A DNA stretch of 64,000 bases from JAHEEL01 sp963700375 (GTDB taxonomy: Bacteria > Actinomycetota > Acidimicrobiia > Spongiisociales > UBA5794): positions 124,001 through 188,000 of the forward strand of contig CAVOXF010000004.1 of the NCBI GenBank assembly GCA_963700375.1, in the 5' to 3' direction. The notes below the pieces were generated by a model. It was given only the letters and a program-made list of their open reading frames with translations. It was not told the origin of the DNA and did not search any database. Each line of letters begins with the position of its first letter. Within the stretch, counting starts at the first letter, position 1. The position numbers and the translations under genes are program-made. Shown in pieces: positions 17,274 through 26,487 of the stretch.

Positions 17274-17579
17274 ATGCGGATCCTCGTCGCCACGATCGCC
17301 TGTGCCCTTCTCGCCATCGCCGGATGCTCCGGTCCGGGTGCGGACACCTTCGGTGTCGATCTGTACTCGTCGAGCTGCGCCCACTGCCACGGGAGCGATC
17401 TGGCCGGAGGCGTCGGACCGGCGCTCGGACCGGGATCGAACGCGGCGACCCTCACCGACCAGCAGATCGTCGGCGTCATCCGCATCGGACCCGGGGCGAT
17501 GACGTCGTTCGGGGACCGATTCAGCCAGGCGCAGTTGGACAGCCTGGTCGACTACCTGCGCATGGAGCAGGGGGCGTAG
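17274..17579 (+). CDS. small c-type cytochrome lipoprotein
   Basis: A 101-residue exported monohaem cytochrome. A hydrophobic signal sequence (residues 3-17) ends in a lipobox ending AIAGC, so the mature protein should be lipid-anchored outside the membrane. The haem motif CAHCH is near residues 35-39, and a Met in GAMTSFGDRF is a candidate sixth ligand. The C-terminal helix LDSLVDYLRM is typical of class I cytochrome c. It sits 6 bp upstream of trpC, an unusual neighbour. CcdA at 14592 could serve its maturation. Confidence 0.85.
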   Translation: MRILVATIACALLAIAGCSGPGADTFGVDLYSSSCAHCHGSDLAGGVGPALGPGSNAATLTDQQIVGVIRIGPGAMTSFGDRFSQAQLDSLVDYLRMEQGA

Positions 17580-17585
17580 CCACTC

Positions 17586-18355
<770 letters not shown>

Positions 18356-18359
<4 letters not shown>

Positions 18360-18964
18360 CCTGGGTGAAGGTGTGCGGCCTCACCCGCGAATCCGACGTT
18401 GCGTCGGCGGTCGAAGCCGGTGCCGACGCTTTGGGGTTTGTGCTCGCACAGGGCTCGCCGAGGCGCGTCAGCACCGAGCGCGCCGCAGGACTGATGGATG
18501 GTGTGCCGGCCTTGCGGGTCTTGCTGACGGTCGACGCTTCCGTCGAAGAGACGTTGGCTGCCGTAGAGGGGACCTCCGCTGACGGTCTCCAGCCGTACGG
18601 TCGCCATGCCGCCGAGGTGGCGGCGTGGGGCCGGGCCACCGGGATGCTCGTTCTCCACCCGCTCCGTCGGGATGCGGCCGGTTCATGGGGCATCGGGACC
18701 GTCCCCGACGGTGAAATCCCCCTCCTCGATTCGGTCACCGGCACAGAACTCGGGGGTACGGGGGTGGCGCTCGACTGGGACCACGTCGAGCGGCCGGCGC
18801 GGAGGTTCGTGCTCGCGGGCGGCCTCGACCCGTTCAACGTCGTGGCCGCGATCAAGACCCTGAGTCCGTGGGGAGTCGACGCTTCCTCCGGCCTGGAGTC
18901 GGCGCCTGGTGTCAAGGATGCCGCTAGGGTCGCCGCCTTCGTGGAGGAGGCGAAGCGCCAATGA
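18356..18964 (+). CDS. trpF: phosphoribosylanthranilate isomerase
   Basis: Isomerises PRA to CdRP, one step before TrpC. The 202-residue barrel begins VKVCGLTRESDV with the catalytic Cys near residue 6 and ends with FVLAGGLDPFNV and DASSGLES, which contain the phosphate-binding Gly residues and the catalytic Asp. A separate trpF, not a PriA-type HisA/TrpF enzyme, is worth noting, since several Actinobacteria rely on PriA. Both ends overlap neighbours by 4 bp. Confidence 0.94.
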
Positions 18965-20127
18965 TCGGACCCGACGAACGAGGACGTTTCGGAGCCTATG
19001 GCGGTCGCTACGCGCCCGAGACGCTCATGCCGGCCCTCGAAGAACTCGAGCGCGAATTCCGTGCCGCCTGGAATGACCGCGATTTCCGGGCAGAGCTCGC
19101 TGAGCTGCTCGACACGTATGTCGGCAGGCCGACTCCCGTCTACCACGCACGGCGCCTCTCCGAACAGCTCGGATTCGACCTCTGGCTCAAGCGAGAGGAC
19201 CTAGCGCACACCGGTGCGCACAAGATCAACAACACCATGGGCCAGGCTCTACTCGCCAAGCGGATGGGGAAGCCCCGCGTGATCGCCGAGACCGGCGCTG
19301 GCCAGCACGGTGTCGCCACGGCGACGGCATGTGCGCTGCTCGGCCTCGACTGCGCCGTCTACATGGGTGTGAAGGACATCGAGCGGCAGGCCCTGAACGT
19401 CTTTCGCATGGAACTCCTCGGGGCCGAGGTGATCCCCGTCGAGTCGGGAGCGGGCACCTTGAAGGATGCCGTCTCCGAGGCGATGCGTGACTGGGTCGGG
19501 AGCGTCGAGAACACCCACTACATCATCGGATCGGTCGTCGGCCCGCACCCCTACCCGTGGATGGTTCGTGAGTTGCAGCGTGTGATCGGAGACGAGATGC
19601 ACGAGCAACTGCACGGCGCGGACGAGCCCGACGTCGTGGTGGCGTGCGTCGGTGGTGGCTCCAACAGCATCGGGGCTTTCGCCACCTATGTCGGCGATGA
19701 CGTGGAACTCATCGGCGTGGAAGCGGGAGGATTCGGTCTCGACACCGGCATGCACGGCGCCTCGTTGATCGAGGGTACGCCGGGCGTCATCCATGGATCG
19801 TTCACCTATCTCCTCCAGGACGACGAGGGTCAGGTCCTCGAAGCCCACTCGATCAGCGCCGGCCTCGACTACCCGGGCGTCGGGCCCGAGCACGCGGCAT
19901 ACCGGGACGCCGGCATCGTGCGGTACGAATCGGTGACAGACGAGGAAGCCGTCGAGGCCCTCCACCTGTTGTCTCGCACCGAAGGCATCATCCCGGCACT
20001 CGAATCGGCACATGCCGTCGCCTGGGTCGTCCGCGAGTCTGCGGAACTGATCGGAAAGACGGTGGCGGTGGTGCTCTCCGGCCGTGGAGACAAAGATGTG
20101 ATGCAAGTGGCGGCCCTCGATGACTGA
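18961..20127 (+). CDS. trpB: tryptophan synthase beta chain
   Basis: PLP enzyme joining indole and serine, 388 residues. The PLP Lys is in HTGAHKINN near residue 85, the phosphate loop is CVGGGSNSIG near residue 228, and AETGAGQHG is near residue 107. It is the canonical TrpB1 type. ATG 18961 overlaps the trpF stop by 4 bp and the 3' end overlaps trpA by 8 bp. Confidence 0.98.
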   Translation: MIGPDERGRFGAYGGRYAPETLMPALEELEREFRAAWNDRDFRAELAELLDTYVGRPTPVYHARRLSEQLGFDLWLKREDLAHTGAHKINNTMGQALLAKRMGKPRVIAETGAGQHGVATATACALLGLDCAVYMGVKDIERQALNVFRMELLGAEVIPVESGAGTLKDAVSEAMRDWVGSVENTHYIIGSVVGPHPYPWMVRELQRVIGDEMHEQLHGADEPDVVVACVGGGSNSIGAFATYVGDDVELIGVEAGGFGLDTGMHGASLIEGTPGVIHGSFTYLLQDDEGQVLEAHSISAGLDYPGVGPEHAAYRDAGIVRYESVTDEEAVEALHLLSRTEGIIPALESAHAVAWVVRESAELIGKTVAVVLSGRGDKDVMQVAALDD

Positions 20128-20932
20128 CACGGGACGACAGCGACTCCAACAGTTGTTCGCGCGGGTCCGTTCTGAGGGACGTGCCGCACTCTTGCCGTAC
20201 CTCACCGCAGGCTTGCCCGACCAAGCGACGTCCGTCGCACTCTTCGAGGCCATGGCCGAAGCCGGCGCCGACGGGTTCGAGATCGGCATCCCGTACAGCG
20301 ATCCGCTGATGGACGGTCCCGTCATCGCCGAGGCCGGTGCGCGGTCGCTGGCGGCCGGCACGACGACCGCGACCTCGTTCGAGATCGCCGAGGCGGTCTT
20401 CGCATCGACGGGGAAGCCGATTCTGCTCATGACCTATACGAACCCGGTGCTACACCTCGGGATCGACGCATTCGTGCATCGCGCCGTCGCGAGTGGCGCG
20501 GCGGGCCTGATCGTCGCGGACCTTCCCGTCGAAGAATCGGAGCCGTTCATCGAGGCCGCCGCGGCTGCGGGTCTTGGGATGGCGCTGTTCGCTGCGCCGA
20601 CGACGAGCGATGAGCGTCTCCGGCGGATTGCCAACGCACGCCCCTCGTTCATCTACGGCGTCGCCTCATTGGGCGTCACCGGGGAGCGGGTCGAACTGTC
20701 CGGCCGGGGAAGCGATCTTGCCGACCGCATTCGATCGATCTCAGACGTCCCGCTGGTGATGGGCGTCGGGATCTCGACGCCCGAGCAGGCTGCGTCGGCT
20801 GCGTCCAGCGCAGACGGAATCATCGTGGGCAGTGCGCTCGTGCGGCGGGTGCTCGACGCCCCGGATCCGCAGACGGCGGTCTCGTCGGTCGGTGCTGCGG
20901 TGGCCGCCCTCGCGGCCGCGTTGAGGGACTAG
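20120..20932 (+). CDS. trpA: tryptophan synthase alpha chain
   Basis: Splits indole-3-glycerol phosphate to indole for TrpB. The 270-residue barrel has LLPYLTAGLPD near residue 20, FEIGIPYSDPLMDGPVI with the catalytic Glu near residue 55, and LIVADLPVEE with the catalytic Asp near residue 135. It ends the trp cluster, after which a 95-bp gap separates it from a convergent tRNA gene. No strong terminator is visible in that gap. Confidence 0.97.
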   Translation: MTDTGRQRLQQLFARVRSEGRAALLPYLTAGLPDQATSVALFEAMAEAGADGFEIGIPYSDPLMDGPVIAEAGARSLAAGTTTATSFEIAEAVFASTGKPILLMTYTNPVLHLGIDAFVHRAVASGAAGLIVADLPVEESEPFIEAAAAAGLGMALFAAPTTSDERLRRIANARPSFIYGVASLGVTGERVELSGRGSDLADRIRSISDVPLVMGVGISTPEQAASAASSADGIIVGSALVRRVLDAPDPQTAVSSVGAAVAALAAALRD

Positions 20933-21027
20933 TCACTTCAGCGGCTGCCGAAACGACGCTCAACTCGGCCCGGTTCCGCGCCGATAATGAGTTGAACGCC
21001 CGTTGCAGGGGCGCGGACATGGAGCAG

Positions 21028-21110
21028 TACCGGGAGTGGGACTCGAACCCACACGAGCTTGCGCTCAGCGGATTTTGAGTCCGCCGCGTCTTCCATTCCG
21101 CCATCCCGGC
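21028..21110 (-). tRNA. tRNA-Leu (anticodon CAA)
   Basis: On the minus strand the 83-nt gene begins GCCGGGATGGCGGAATGG. The anticodon stem GCGGA/TCCGC encloses loop CTCAAAA, giving CAA, and a long variable arm follows, as expected for a class II tRNA-Leu. The TPsiC segment GGTTCGAGTCC is intact, and the acceptor closes with one G-U pair. The 3' CCA is not encoded. Confidence 0.95.
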
Positions 21111-21118
21111 GCCGGGCC

Positions 21119-21147
21119 ATGGTATCGAAGAGAAGCCGCTACCCAAG
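21119..21147 (-). promoter_or_regulatory. probable promoter of tRNA-Leu(CAA)
   Basis: On the minus strand TTGGGT (21146-21141) and TACCAT (21124-21119) are separated by 16 bp, and the tRNA 5' end lies 8 bases downstream of the -10. Confidence 0.5.
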
Positions 21148-21217
21148 TGGGCGACGAAGCGATAGTATGCGATGCGAACACGCAGCGTGGCAACCGAGGT
21201 AACGGAGAGTGGTTGCA

Positions 21218-21733
21218 GTGACATTCATAAGGGGCATGCGCAGGAACGGGCACGAACGCGGCGCAGCAATGGTCGAAATGGCCATCGTCGCGCCGTTGAT
21301 GATCCTCCTGGTCTTCGGCATCCTCGAGTACGGACTGCTCTTCCAGGAGAAGCTCACGATTGCGTCTGCCGCTTCGTCGGCAGCTCGGACCGGTGCCACG
21401 ATGGGCACCCGCGCCGAGGCCGACTATGCGATCCTCCAGGCCCTCGAGGCCGGCCTCTACGACCAGGTCGACGCCGCGGTCATCATTCAGGCCGACATCT
21501 TCCGTGCGGATCCGGTCACCGGCGCCAAGACCGGAGTGCTCAACCGCTACACCTACATGACCTCCAACGTTGGCTGCAAATGGAGTCCGTGTCCGGATCC
21601 GGACGCCGGACCCGTCACCTACGGCATCCCGAGCGCGTGGGGGATCCGGCCGGTCGCGACACCGAACTCGATCCGGGAGGCGGCGGTCTCGATGTCCTCG
21701 GCGTCGAGATCACCTACCACCATTCAGCGGTGA
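21218..21733 (+). CDS. tadE: TadE-like pilus protein, frameshifted near its end
   Basis: Membrane-anchored minor pilin-like protein of the Tad/Flp system. The GERGAAMVEMAIVAP-type motif (here HERGAAMVEMAIVAP, near residue 12) precedes one hydrophobic helix, and LTIASAASSAARTGATMG follows it, as in TadE. GTG 21218 lies 10 bases after GGAG (21204-21207); GTG 21209 is possible. The open frame stops at 21733, but the conserved C-terminal strand of the family (LDVLGVEITYHHS onward) continues in another frame to 21822. A single -1 shift between about 21659 and 21690 would restore a product of about 201 residues. This is either a sequencing error or a recent mutation. Confidence 0.75.
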   Translation: MTFIRGMRRNGHERGAAMVEMAIVAPLMILLVFGILEYGLLFQEKLTIASAASSAARTGATMGTRAEADYAILQALEAGLYDQVDAAVIIQADIFRADPVTGAKTGVLNRYTYMTSNVGCKWSPCPDPDAGPVTYGIPSAWGIRPVATPNSIREAAVSMSSASRSPTTIQR

Positions 21734-21822
21734 CGTCGTTCATCCCGGGCGTCGAGCGGGACTTCACGGAACGTGCGCTGGTACGTCTCGAGCCGAGCAC
21801 GTTTGGGAGCTCCGGTGGGTAG
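21688..21822 (+). other. out-of-frame C-terminal part of tadE
   Basis: This stretch encodes LDVLGVEITYHHSAVTSF and onward to LVRLEPSTFG, the usual end of TadE proteins, in a frame different from the upstream part. A duplicated AC dinucleotide at 21659-21662 is one simple way to explain the shift. Its TAG (21820) overlaps the start of the next gene, as expected for an operon. Confidence 0.65.
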
Positions 21823-23422
21823 GCGCCTGCACCGGCGGATTGCGGAGATCCGTGAGGACGAGTCCGGATTCGCGCTCGTCATGGTGGCCATGATGGTGAC
21901 TGTGCTGGTCGCGATGGCCGCGTTTGCGGTCGACTTCGGATGGCTCTACTGGAATGGAATCAAGATTCAGCACGGAGCCGACGCCGCAGCACTCTCCGGC
22001 GTCGTGTACGAGCCGAACGATCAGTCCACGGCCTACTCGGAGGCGCGGAATGCCGCGGCCGAAAACGGGTACCGGACCGCCGATGCTGGTACCAGCGTGA
22101 CTCCCGTCGACTTCAACGATGACCCGACCGCTGTCTACAACGCCAACCAGCTGCGGGTCACGGTGACCGACACTGTTCCCACGTTCTTCATGACGATTTT
22201 CGGGGTCGAGAATGTTGCGATCACGAAGCACGCCATCGCGGAGTACGTCTTGCCGCTTGCCATGGGGAGCAACGAGCCCTACTTCGGGCAGGATCCGGAC
22301 AAGGGAAACAACCCGAACTTCTGGGCCAACATCCATGGGTACAAGGCCGCCACACAGTGGGGCGACCGCTACTCGGCACAGTGCGTGGGCGCCAGCACGG
22401 GGAACGGCTGCACGGTTCAGGACTACGCCCGGCCGACGACCTTCGACGGTACCCGATACACCGGTGGCTACGTCTACGGCATCGAGAAGGTGGACAGTGC
22501 CGGCTCGCTGTCCGTCGAAGTCTTCGACGCGCACTTCTACCGGGGCGGAGGCGACTTCTTCCTTGTCGGCGACGAACACAAGAGTGGAGGCGACGGTCCC
22601 ACTACCGTCTTCCAGCTCTACGCTCCGGACCCCACCCCGCTTGACACGTCCGACAACGCCGTTCTGTGCACCATGTCGTTCGGTCCACTGGGTCCCGACG
22701 AACACTACGCGGACTTCGACGGCGACGGCAACCTCGGGAGCAATGCCGGCGGTGGACTTTGGAACGCGGATCCGGAGGACGACCAGAACGGCGATGGATA
22801 CTTCGACTGGACCGACATCGCCCTCTACGACGCTGCCAACGCGTGGGATGTCGGCAGCGTGTGGGAATCGCTGTGCGGAACATCGTTTGCCGGGGATGCC
22901 GGCATCTATCCGCTCCGGGTCGTCACACTGGACAACGGCGAGTGGGGACTGAACCGGTACTCGATTCGTTCCTCCACCTCGGCAGGATCCGCGCCGCGTA
23001 TGTTCGGCCTCGGTGACATGTCGGTGTACGTGAATTTCGCCACCAACTACGCGACGTTCGACCTGGCCGAGGTTTCGCAGGTCCATGCCGGCAAGACACT
23101 CGTGATCGAACTCTGGGACTCAGACTCAGGAATCGGAAACGTATCAGTCAAGAAACCGGGTGGTGCCACCCAGGCGTGCGACTGGACCGCCACTACTGGT
23201 GACGGCGCCACCGATGGCGACTGCAGCATCCCGACCGGCACCTACAACTTCAACAACCACAACATGGAGATCCGGCTCGACATCCCGAACACCTACACGT
23301 GCACGCCTGGCGTGGGTGCCGGGTGCTGGTGGACGATCGAGCTCTACTACCCGGGCGGGGCCAACGACACCACCACCTGGTCTGCTCATATCGAAGGCAA
23401 TCCGGTGCGCCTCGTCGAGTGA
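21815..23422 (+). CDS. TadG-like pilus-associated exoprotein
   Basis: A 535-residue protein with the TadG/TadE-like N-terminus: REDESGFALVMVAMMVT, then one hydrophobic helix to about residue 44, then DFGWLYWNGIKIQHGADAAALSG. The large C-terminal part is predicted outside the cell. It contains two Asp-rich Ca-binding-like loops, DFDGDGNLG (about 300) and DQNGDGYFDWTD (about 323), eight Cys and many Tyr/Asn/Gly residues. GTG 21815 is chosen because GGGAG lies 6 bases upstream and the start overlaps the end of tadE. Likely role: cell-surface component of the Flp pilus. The C-terminal domain is not recognised. Confidence 0.78.
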   Translation: MGRRLHRRIAEIREDESGFALVMVAMMVTVLVAMAAFAVDFGWLYWNGIKIQHGADAAALSGVVYEPNDQSTAYSEARNAAAENGYRTADAGTSVTPVDFNDDPTAVYNANQLRVTVTDTVPTFFMTIFGVENVAITKHAIAEYVLPLAMGSNEPYFGQDPDKGNNPNFWANIHGYKAATQWGDRYSAQCVGASTGNGCTVQDYARPTTFDGTRYTGGYVYGIEKVDSAGSLSVEVFDAHFYRGGGDFFLVGDEHKSGGDGPTTVFQLYAPDPTPLDTSDNAVLCTMSFGPLGPDEHYADFDGDGNLGSNAGGGLWNADPEDDQNGDGYFDWTDIALYDAANAWDVGSVWESLCGTSFAGDAGIYPLRVVTLDNGEWGLNRYSIRSSTSAGSAPRMFGLGDMSVYVNFATNYATFDLAEVSQVHAGKTLVIELWDSDSGIGNVSVKKPGGATQACDWTATTGDGATDGDCSIPTGTYNFNNHNMEIRLDIPNTYTCTPGVGAGCWWTIELYYPGGANDTTTWSAHIEGNPVRLVE

Positions 23423-23742
23423 TGATGAGTCGGTCCAGGGCACTCAACGAGTCGACATGGTGGACGATGGGACGACGCGAAGAACGACTTTTCCGCATCA
23501 ACGATGAGATTGCCGCGCTGCACCGCGACGAGCACTACGCGTACGAAGAGTTGATCATGCTCGGCCATCTCAACGATGACGCGCAGCGCGACGCCGCCGG
23601 CGGGAGCCTGCTCGACGCGGCCGACGCCCGAGAAACCGCGGGAGATGTTGCGCGCATGGAGCGCCACGTCGCGGAGCTCCGCTCCGCCCGCGAGCGCCTC
23701 GAGCAGAGGCGAGACCAGATGCTCGCGAAGCTGAAGAGCTGA
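23422..23742 (+). CDS. small coiled-coil protein
   Basis: A 106-residue hydrophilic, heptad-rich protein (long helices at about 20-45 and 65-105, rich in Glu and Arg, with a RERLEQRRDQMLAKL tail). ATG 23422 overlaps the stop of the TadG-like gene (ATGA), so it is probably the last gene of that operon. The best-looking conserved region starts at ATG 23467, MGRREERL, which would give 91 residues. No function is recognised. It could be a cytoplasmic partner of the pilus proteins. Confidence 0.7.
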   Translation: MMSRSRALNESTWWTMGRREERLFRINDEIAALHRDEHYAYEELIMLGHLNDDAQRDAAGGSLLDAADARETAGDVARMERHVAELRSARERLEQRRDQMLAKLKS

Positions 23743-23772
23743 TGAGCGGAGTACCGACTTCGGCCATATGAC

Positions 23773-23778
23773 TACGCT
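23773..23778 (+). promoter_or_regulatory. -10 hexamer TACGCT, leaderless promoter of polA
   Basis: TACGCT, 6 bases, then ATG 23785. There is no Shine-Dalgarno. Confidence 0.6.
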
Positions 23779-23784
23779 CGGCGA

Positions 23785-26379
23785 ATGCCGAAACTAGCAC
23801 TCCTCGACGGCCACAGCCTGGCGTACCGCGCCTTCTACGCGCTGCCAAGCGACCTCTCCACGTCATCGGGTCTCGTGACCAATGCCGTATTCGGGTTCAC
23901 GTCGATGCTCATCAAACTGCTCCAGGATGAGCGTCCGGACGCGATTGCGGTGGCCTGGGATGTCAAGGGCCCAACCTTCCGGACCGAGGCCTACGGCCAG
24001 TACAAAGCGCAACGCGAGAAGTCCCCGGACCTGTTCGTCGAGCAACTGCCGTTGATCGACGAGGTGCTCGAGGCAATGGGCGTGCAACAGATCCGGATAT
24101 CGGGGTTCGAGGCGGACGACGTGATCGCGACACTCGCGACCGCCGGGCGCGCCGAGGGATGGGACGTTGTCGTGGTCACCGGCGACCGAGACGCCTTCCA
24201 GCTCATCGAGCCGGGCATCACGGTCCTCTACACCGTCCGGGGCATTTCGGACATCGTGCGGGCCGATGCGGCGTGGTTGAGCGGACGCTACGGGATCGAG
24301 CCGTCGCAGTACGTCGACTACGCCGCGCTCCGCGGCGATCCGTCCGACAATCTGCCCGGGGTGCCGGGGGTCGGCGAGAAGACCGCGGCCAAGCTCATCG
24401 CCAAGTACGAACGTGTGGAGGCGGTCATCGATGCCGCTCCGGACCAGACGCCGAAACTGCGTGAGAACCTCGAGGGTTCCGCACCCCAGATTCTCTTGAA
24501 CCGCAGGCTGATGGAGCTGGTCCGCGATGTACCGGTTGATGCAGCGATCGATGACTTCGTGCTTGCAGAACTCGATGGAGACCGCATCCGTCCGGTCTTC
24601 GACGCCCTCGACTTCCGGGGTCTCTGGGATCGCCTCGCCGAGGTCGGTGGCATGGCGACAACCGGCGCAGACGATTTCGACGTCGAGGTCGTGACGGTTG
24701 TCGACCTCGGTCGGGTTGCTTCGATCGTCGGTGAGAGGAACCTCGCTCTTGAACCCGTGTGGGACGAGGGCGCGCTCGCCGGCGTCGTCATCGCGGGCGA
24801 CCCGGCGACCTACGTCCCGGCCGAGTCACTCGACCCGCTCGCTGGTGCCCGGTCGCTTGCGGGCCACGACGTCAAGGCGTTCGTGAGGGCCCTCATCGAG
24901 ATCGGCGTGGATTCGCCACCCGTATCGTTCGACACCGCCCTCGCGGCATGGATCGCGAATCCCGCGCAACGCGCACCGGACCTGGGCGAACTCGCATACC
25001 GCGAGCTCGGGCTCTCGGTGGAAGACGCTGAGAGCCGGGCCAAGGTCTCGCAGGGTGCGTTCGACTTCGAAGGCGGCATCGATCTCGACGGGGCCGCACG
25101 ACGGGCTGTGGCCGTTGAGCGGCTCATCCTTCCCCTCACGGAGCGTCTTGTGGCCCGGGGTGGTCTCGAGCTCTTCGAGGAGGTCGAACTGCCTCTCGTT
25201 CCGATTCTCGCGCGAATGGAGGTCGCCGGCATCGGAGTCGACCAGCCGTTCCTCGTCGACCTGGGGGAGCGGCTCCGCGTGCGACTGGCCGATCTGGAGG
25301 GGCTGATCCACGAGGCGGCCGGGGGACCGTTCAACATCAACTCCACGCTCCAACTCCGCGAGGTTCTCTTCGAACGTCTCGGTCTGCCGGTGTTGAAGAA
25401 GACACCGAAGGGCGCGCCGTCCACCGATGCATCGGTGCTCGAGAAGCTGCGCGACGAGCACGAGATCGTGGCATCGCTGCTCCTGTATCGAGAACTCGAA
25501 AAGCTTCGCGGCACGTACGTCGAAGCCCTGCTCCGGTTGGTCGACGACGACGGACGGATCCGGGGCCGCTTCAACCAAATGGGCGCCGCAACTGGTCGCC
25601 TGTCACAGGAACAGCCGAACTTGCAGAACATCCCCGTCCGCTCCGAGGAAGGCCGGGAGATTCGCAAGGCGTTTATCGCCGCGGACGGGCACGTCTTCGT
25701 CGTCGCTGACTACTCGCAGATCGAGTTGCGGATTCTCGCCCATCTCTCGAACGACCCGGGTCTCGTCGAGGCATTCGACCGCGACCTCGACGTTCACAGC
25801 GCCACGGCTGCTCGCATCAACGACATCGAACCCGCAGCGGTCACGTCAGACCAGCGCCGGCGGGCGAAGATGATCAACTTCGGTTTGCTGTATGGCATGG
25901 AGGCCTACGGCCTCGCCCAACGCCTCGACATTCCGCGCGAAGAGGCCCAACAACACATCGAGACATACTTTGCCCAGTTCCCGGATGTTCGAGACTTCTT
26001 GGGTAGTGTCGTCGACGAAGCCCGGTCCGATGGCTACACGACCACCATCCTCGGCCGGCGTCGGTATCTGCCGGAGCTGACCAGCTCGAACTTCCGGGAT
26101 CGCCAGTCGGGGGAGCGGATGGCGCTCAACGCCCCGATTCAGGGCTCGGCAGCCGACATCATCAAGAAGGCGATGATCGAAGTGGACCCGCAACTAGGAG
26201 CGTTCCAGGCCCAGATGCTGCTCCAAATCCACGACGAACTCGTCATCGAGGTGCCGGTCGAGCACCTGGACACCGTCGCGGCATTGACGCGTGTGGTCAT
26301 GGAGAGTGTCGTGGAATTGCGGGTGCCGCTGAAGGTGGACGTCGCCTCGGGCCGGACACTCGCGGAGTGCAAGAACTGA
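23785..26379 (+). CDS. polA: DNA polymerase I
   Basis: Repair and Okazaki-fragment polymerase, 864 residues. The 5'-3' exonuclease domain (1-290) starts LLDGHSLAYRAFYAL and contains GFEADDVIATLA and VTGDRDAFQL. The central domain (about 300-470) lacks the DxE and other acidic residues of an active 3'-5' exonuclease, as in many Actinobacteria. The polymerase domain carries GRLSQEQPNLQNIP (motif A side), DYSQIELRILAHLS, MINFGLLYGM and the C-terminal QIHDELV. It is followed by rpsA, the usual actinobacterial neighbour. Confidence 0.97.
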   Translation: MPKLALLDGHSLAYRAFYALPSDLSTSSGLVTNAVFGFTSMLIKLLQDERPDAIAVAWDVKGPTFRTEAYGQYKAQREKSPDLFVEQLPLIDEVLEAMGVQQIRISGFEADDVIATLATAGRAEGWDVVVVTGDRDAFQLIEPGITVLYTVRGISDIVRADAAWLSGRYGIEPSQYVDYAALRGDPSDNLPGVPGVGEKTAAKLIAKYERVEAVIDAAPDQTPKLRENLEGSAPQILLNRRLMELVRDVPVDAAIDDFVLAELDGDRIRPVFDALDFRGLWDRLAEVGGMATTGADDFDVEVVTVVDLGRVASIVGERNLALEPVWDEGALAGVVIAGDPATYVPAESLDPLAGARSLAGHDVKAFVRALIEIGVDSPPVSFDTALAAWIANPAQRAPDLGELAYRELGLSVEDAESRAKVSQGAFDFEGGIDLDGAARRAVAVERLILPLTERLVARGGLELFEEVELPLVPILARMEVAGIGVDQPFLVDLGERLRVRLADLEGLIHEAAGGPFNINSTLQLREVLFERLGLPVLKKTPKGAPSTDASVLEKLRDEHEIVASLLLYRELEKLRGTYVEALLRLVDDDGRIRGRFNQMGAATGRLSQEQPNLQNIPVRSEEGREIRKAFIAADGHVFVVADYSQIELRILAHLSNDPGLVEAFDRDLDVHSATAARINDIEPAAVTSDQRRRAKMINFGLLYGMEAYGLAQRLDIPREEAQQHIETYFAQFPDVRDFLGSVVDEARSDGYTTTILGRRRYLPELTSSNFRDRQSGERMALNAPIQGSAADIIKKAMIEVDPQLGAFQAQMLLQIHDELVIEVPVEHLDTVAALTRVVMESVVELRVPLKVDVASGRTLAECKN

Positions 26380-26383
26380 CATT

Positions 26384-26413
26384 TTGCGGCTTGATGCCGT
26401 TTGGGAGTACCAT
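26384..26413 (+). promoter_or_regulatory. probable rpsA promoter
   Basis: TTGCGG (26384-26389) and TACCAT (26408-26413) are separated by 18 bp, leaving a 5' untranslated region of about 70 bases before rpsA. This makes rpsA one of the leadered genes here. Confidence 0.5.
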
Positions 26414-26487
26414 TCCGCCCGACTCGGAGCCGCGCATCTTGCGCGCGCATCGGAGTGATCCACGTACACAGGAGTCGAACCCTTTCC

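Noticed and set aside
19249..20430. Minus-strand open frame opposite trpB and trpA
   Set aside because: Shadow of two well-conserved genes; no ribosome site and no family resemblance.
21028..21110. tRNA-Leu(CAA) as an attachment site for an integrated element carrying the tad genes
   Set aside because: No integrase and no direct repeat of the tRNA 3' end were seen, and housekeeping genes (polA, rpsA) lie between the pilus blocks.
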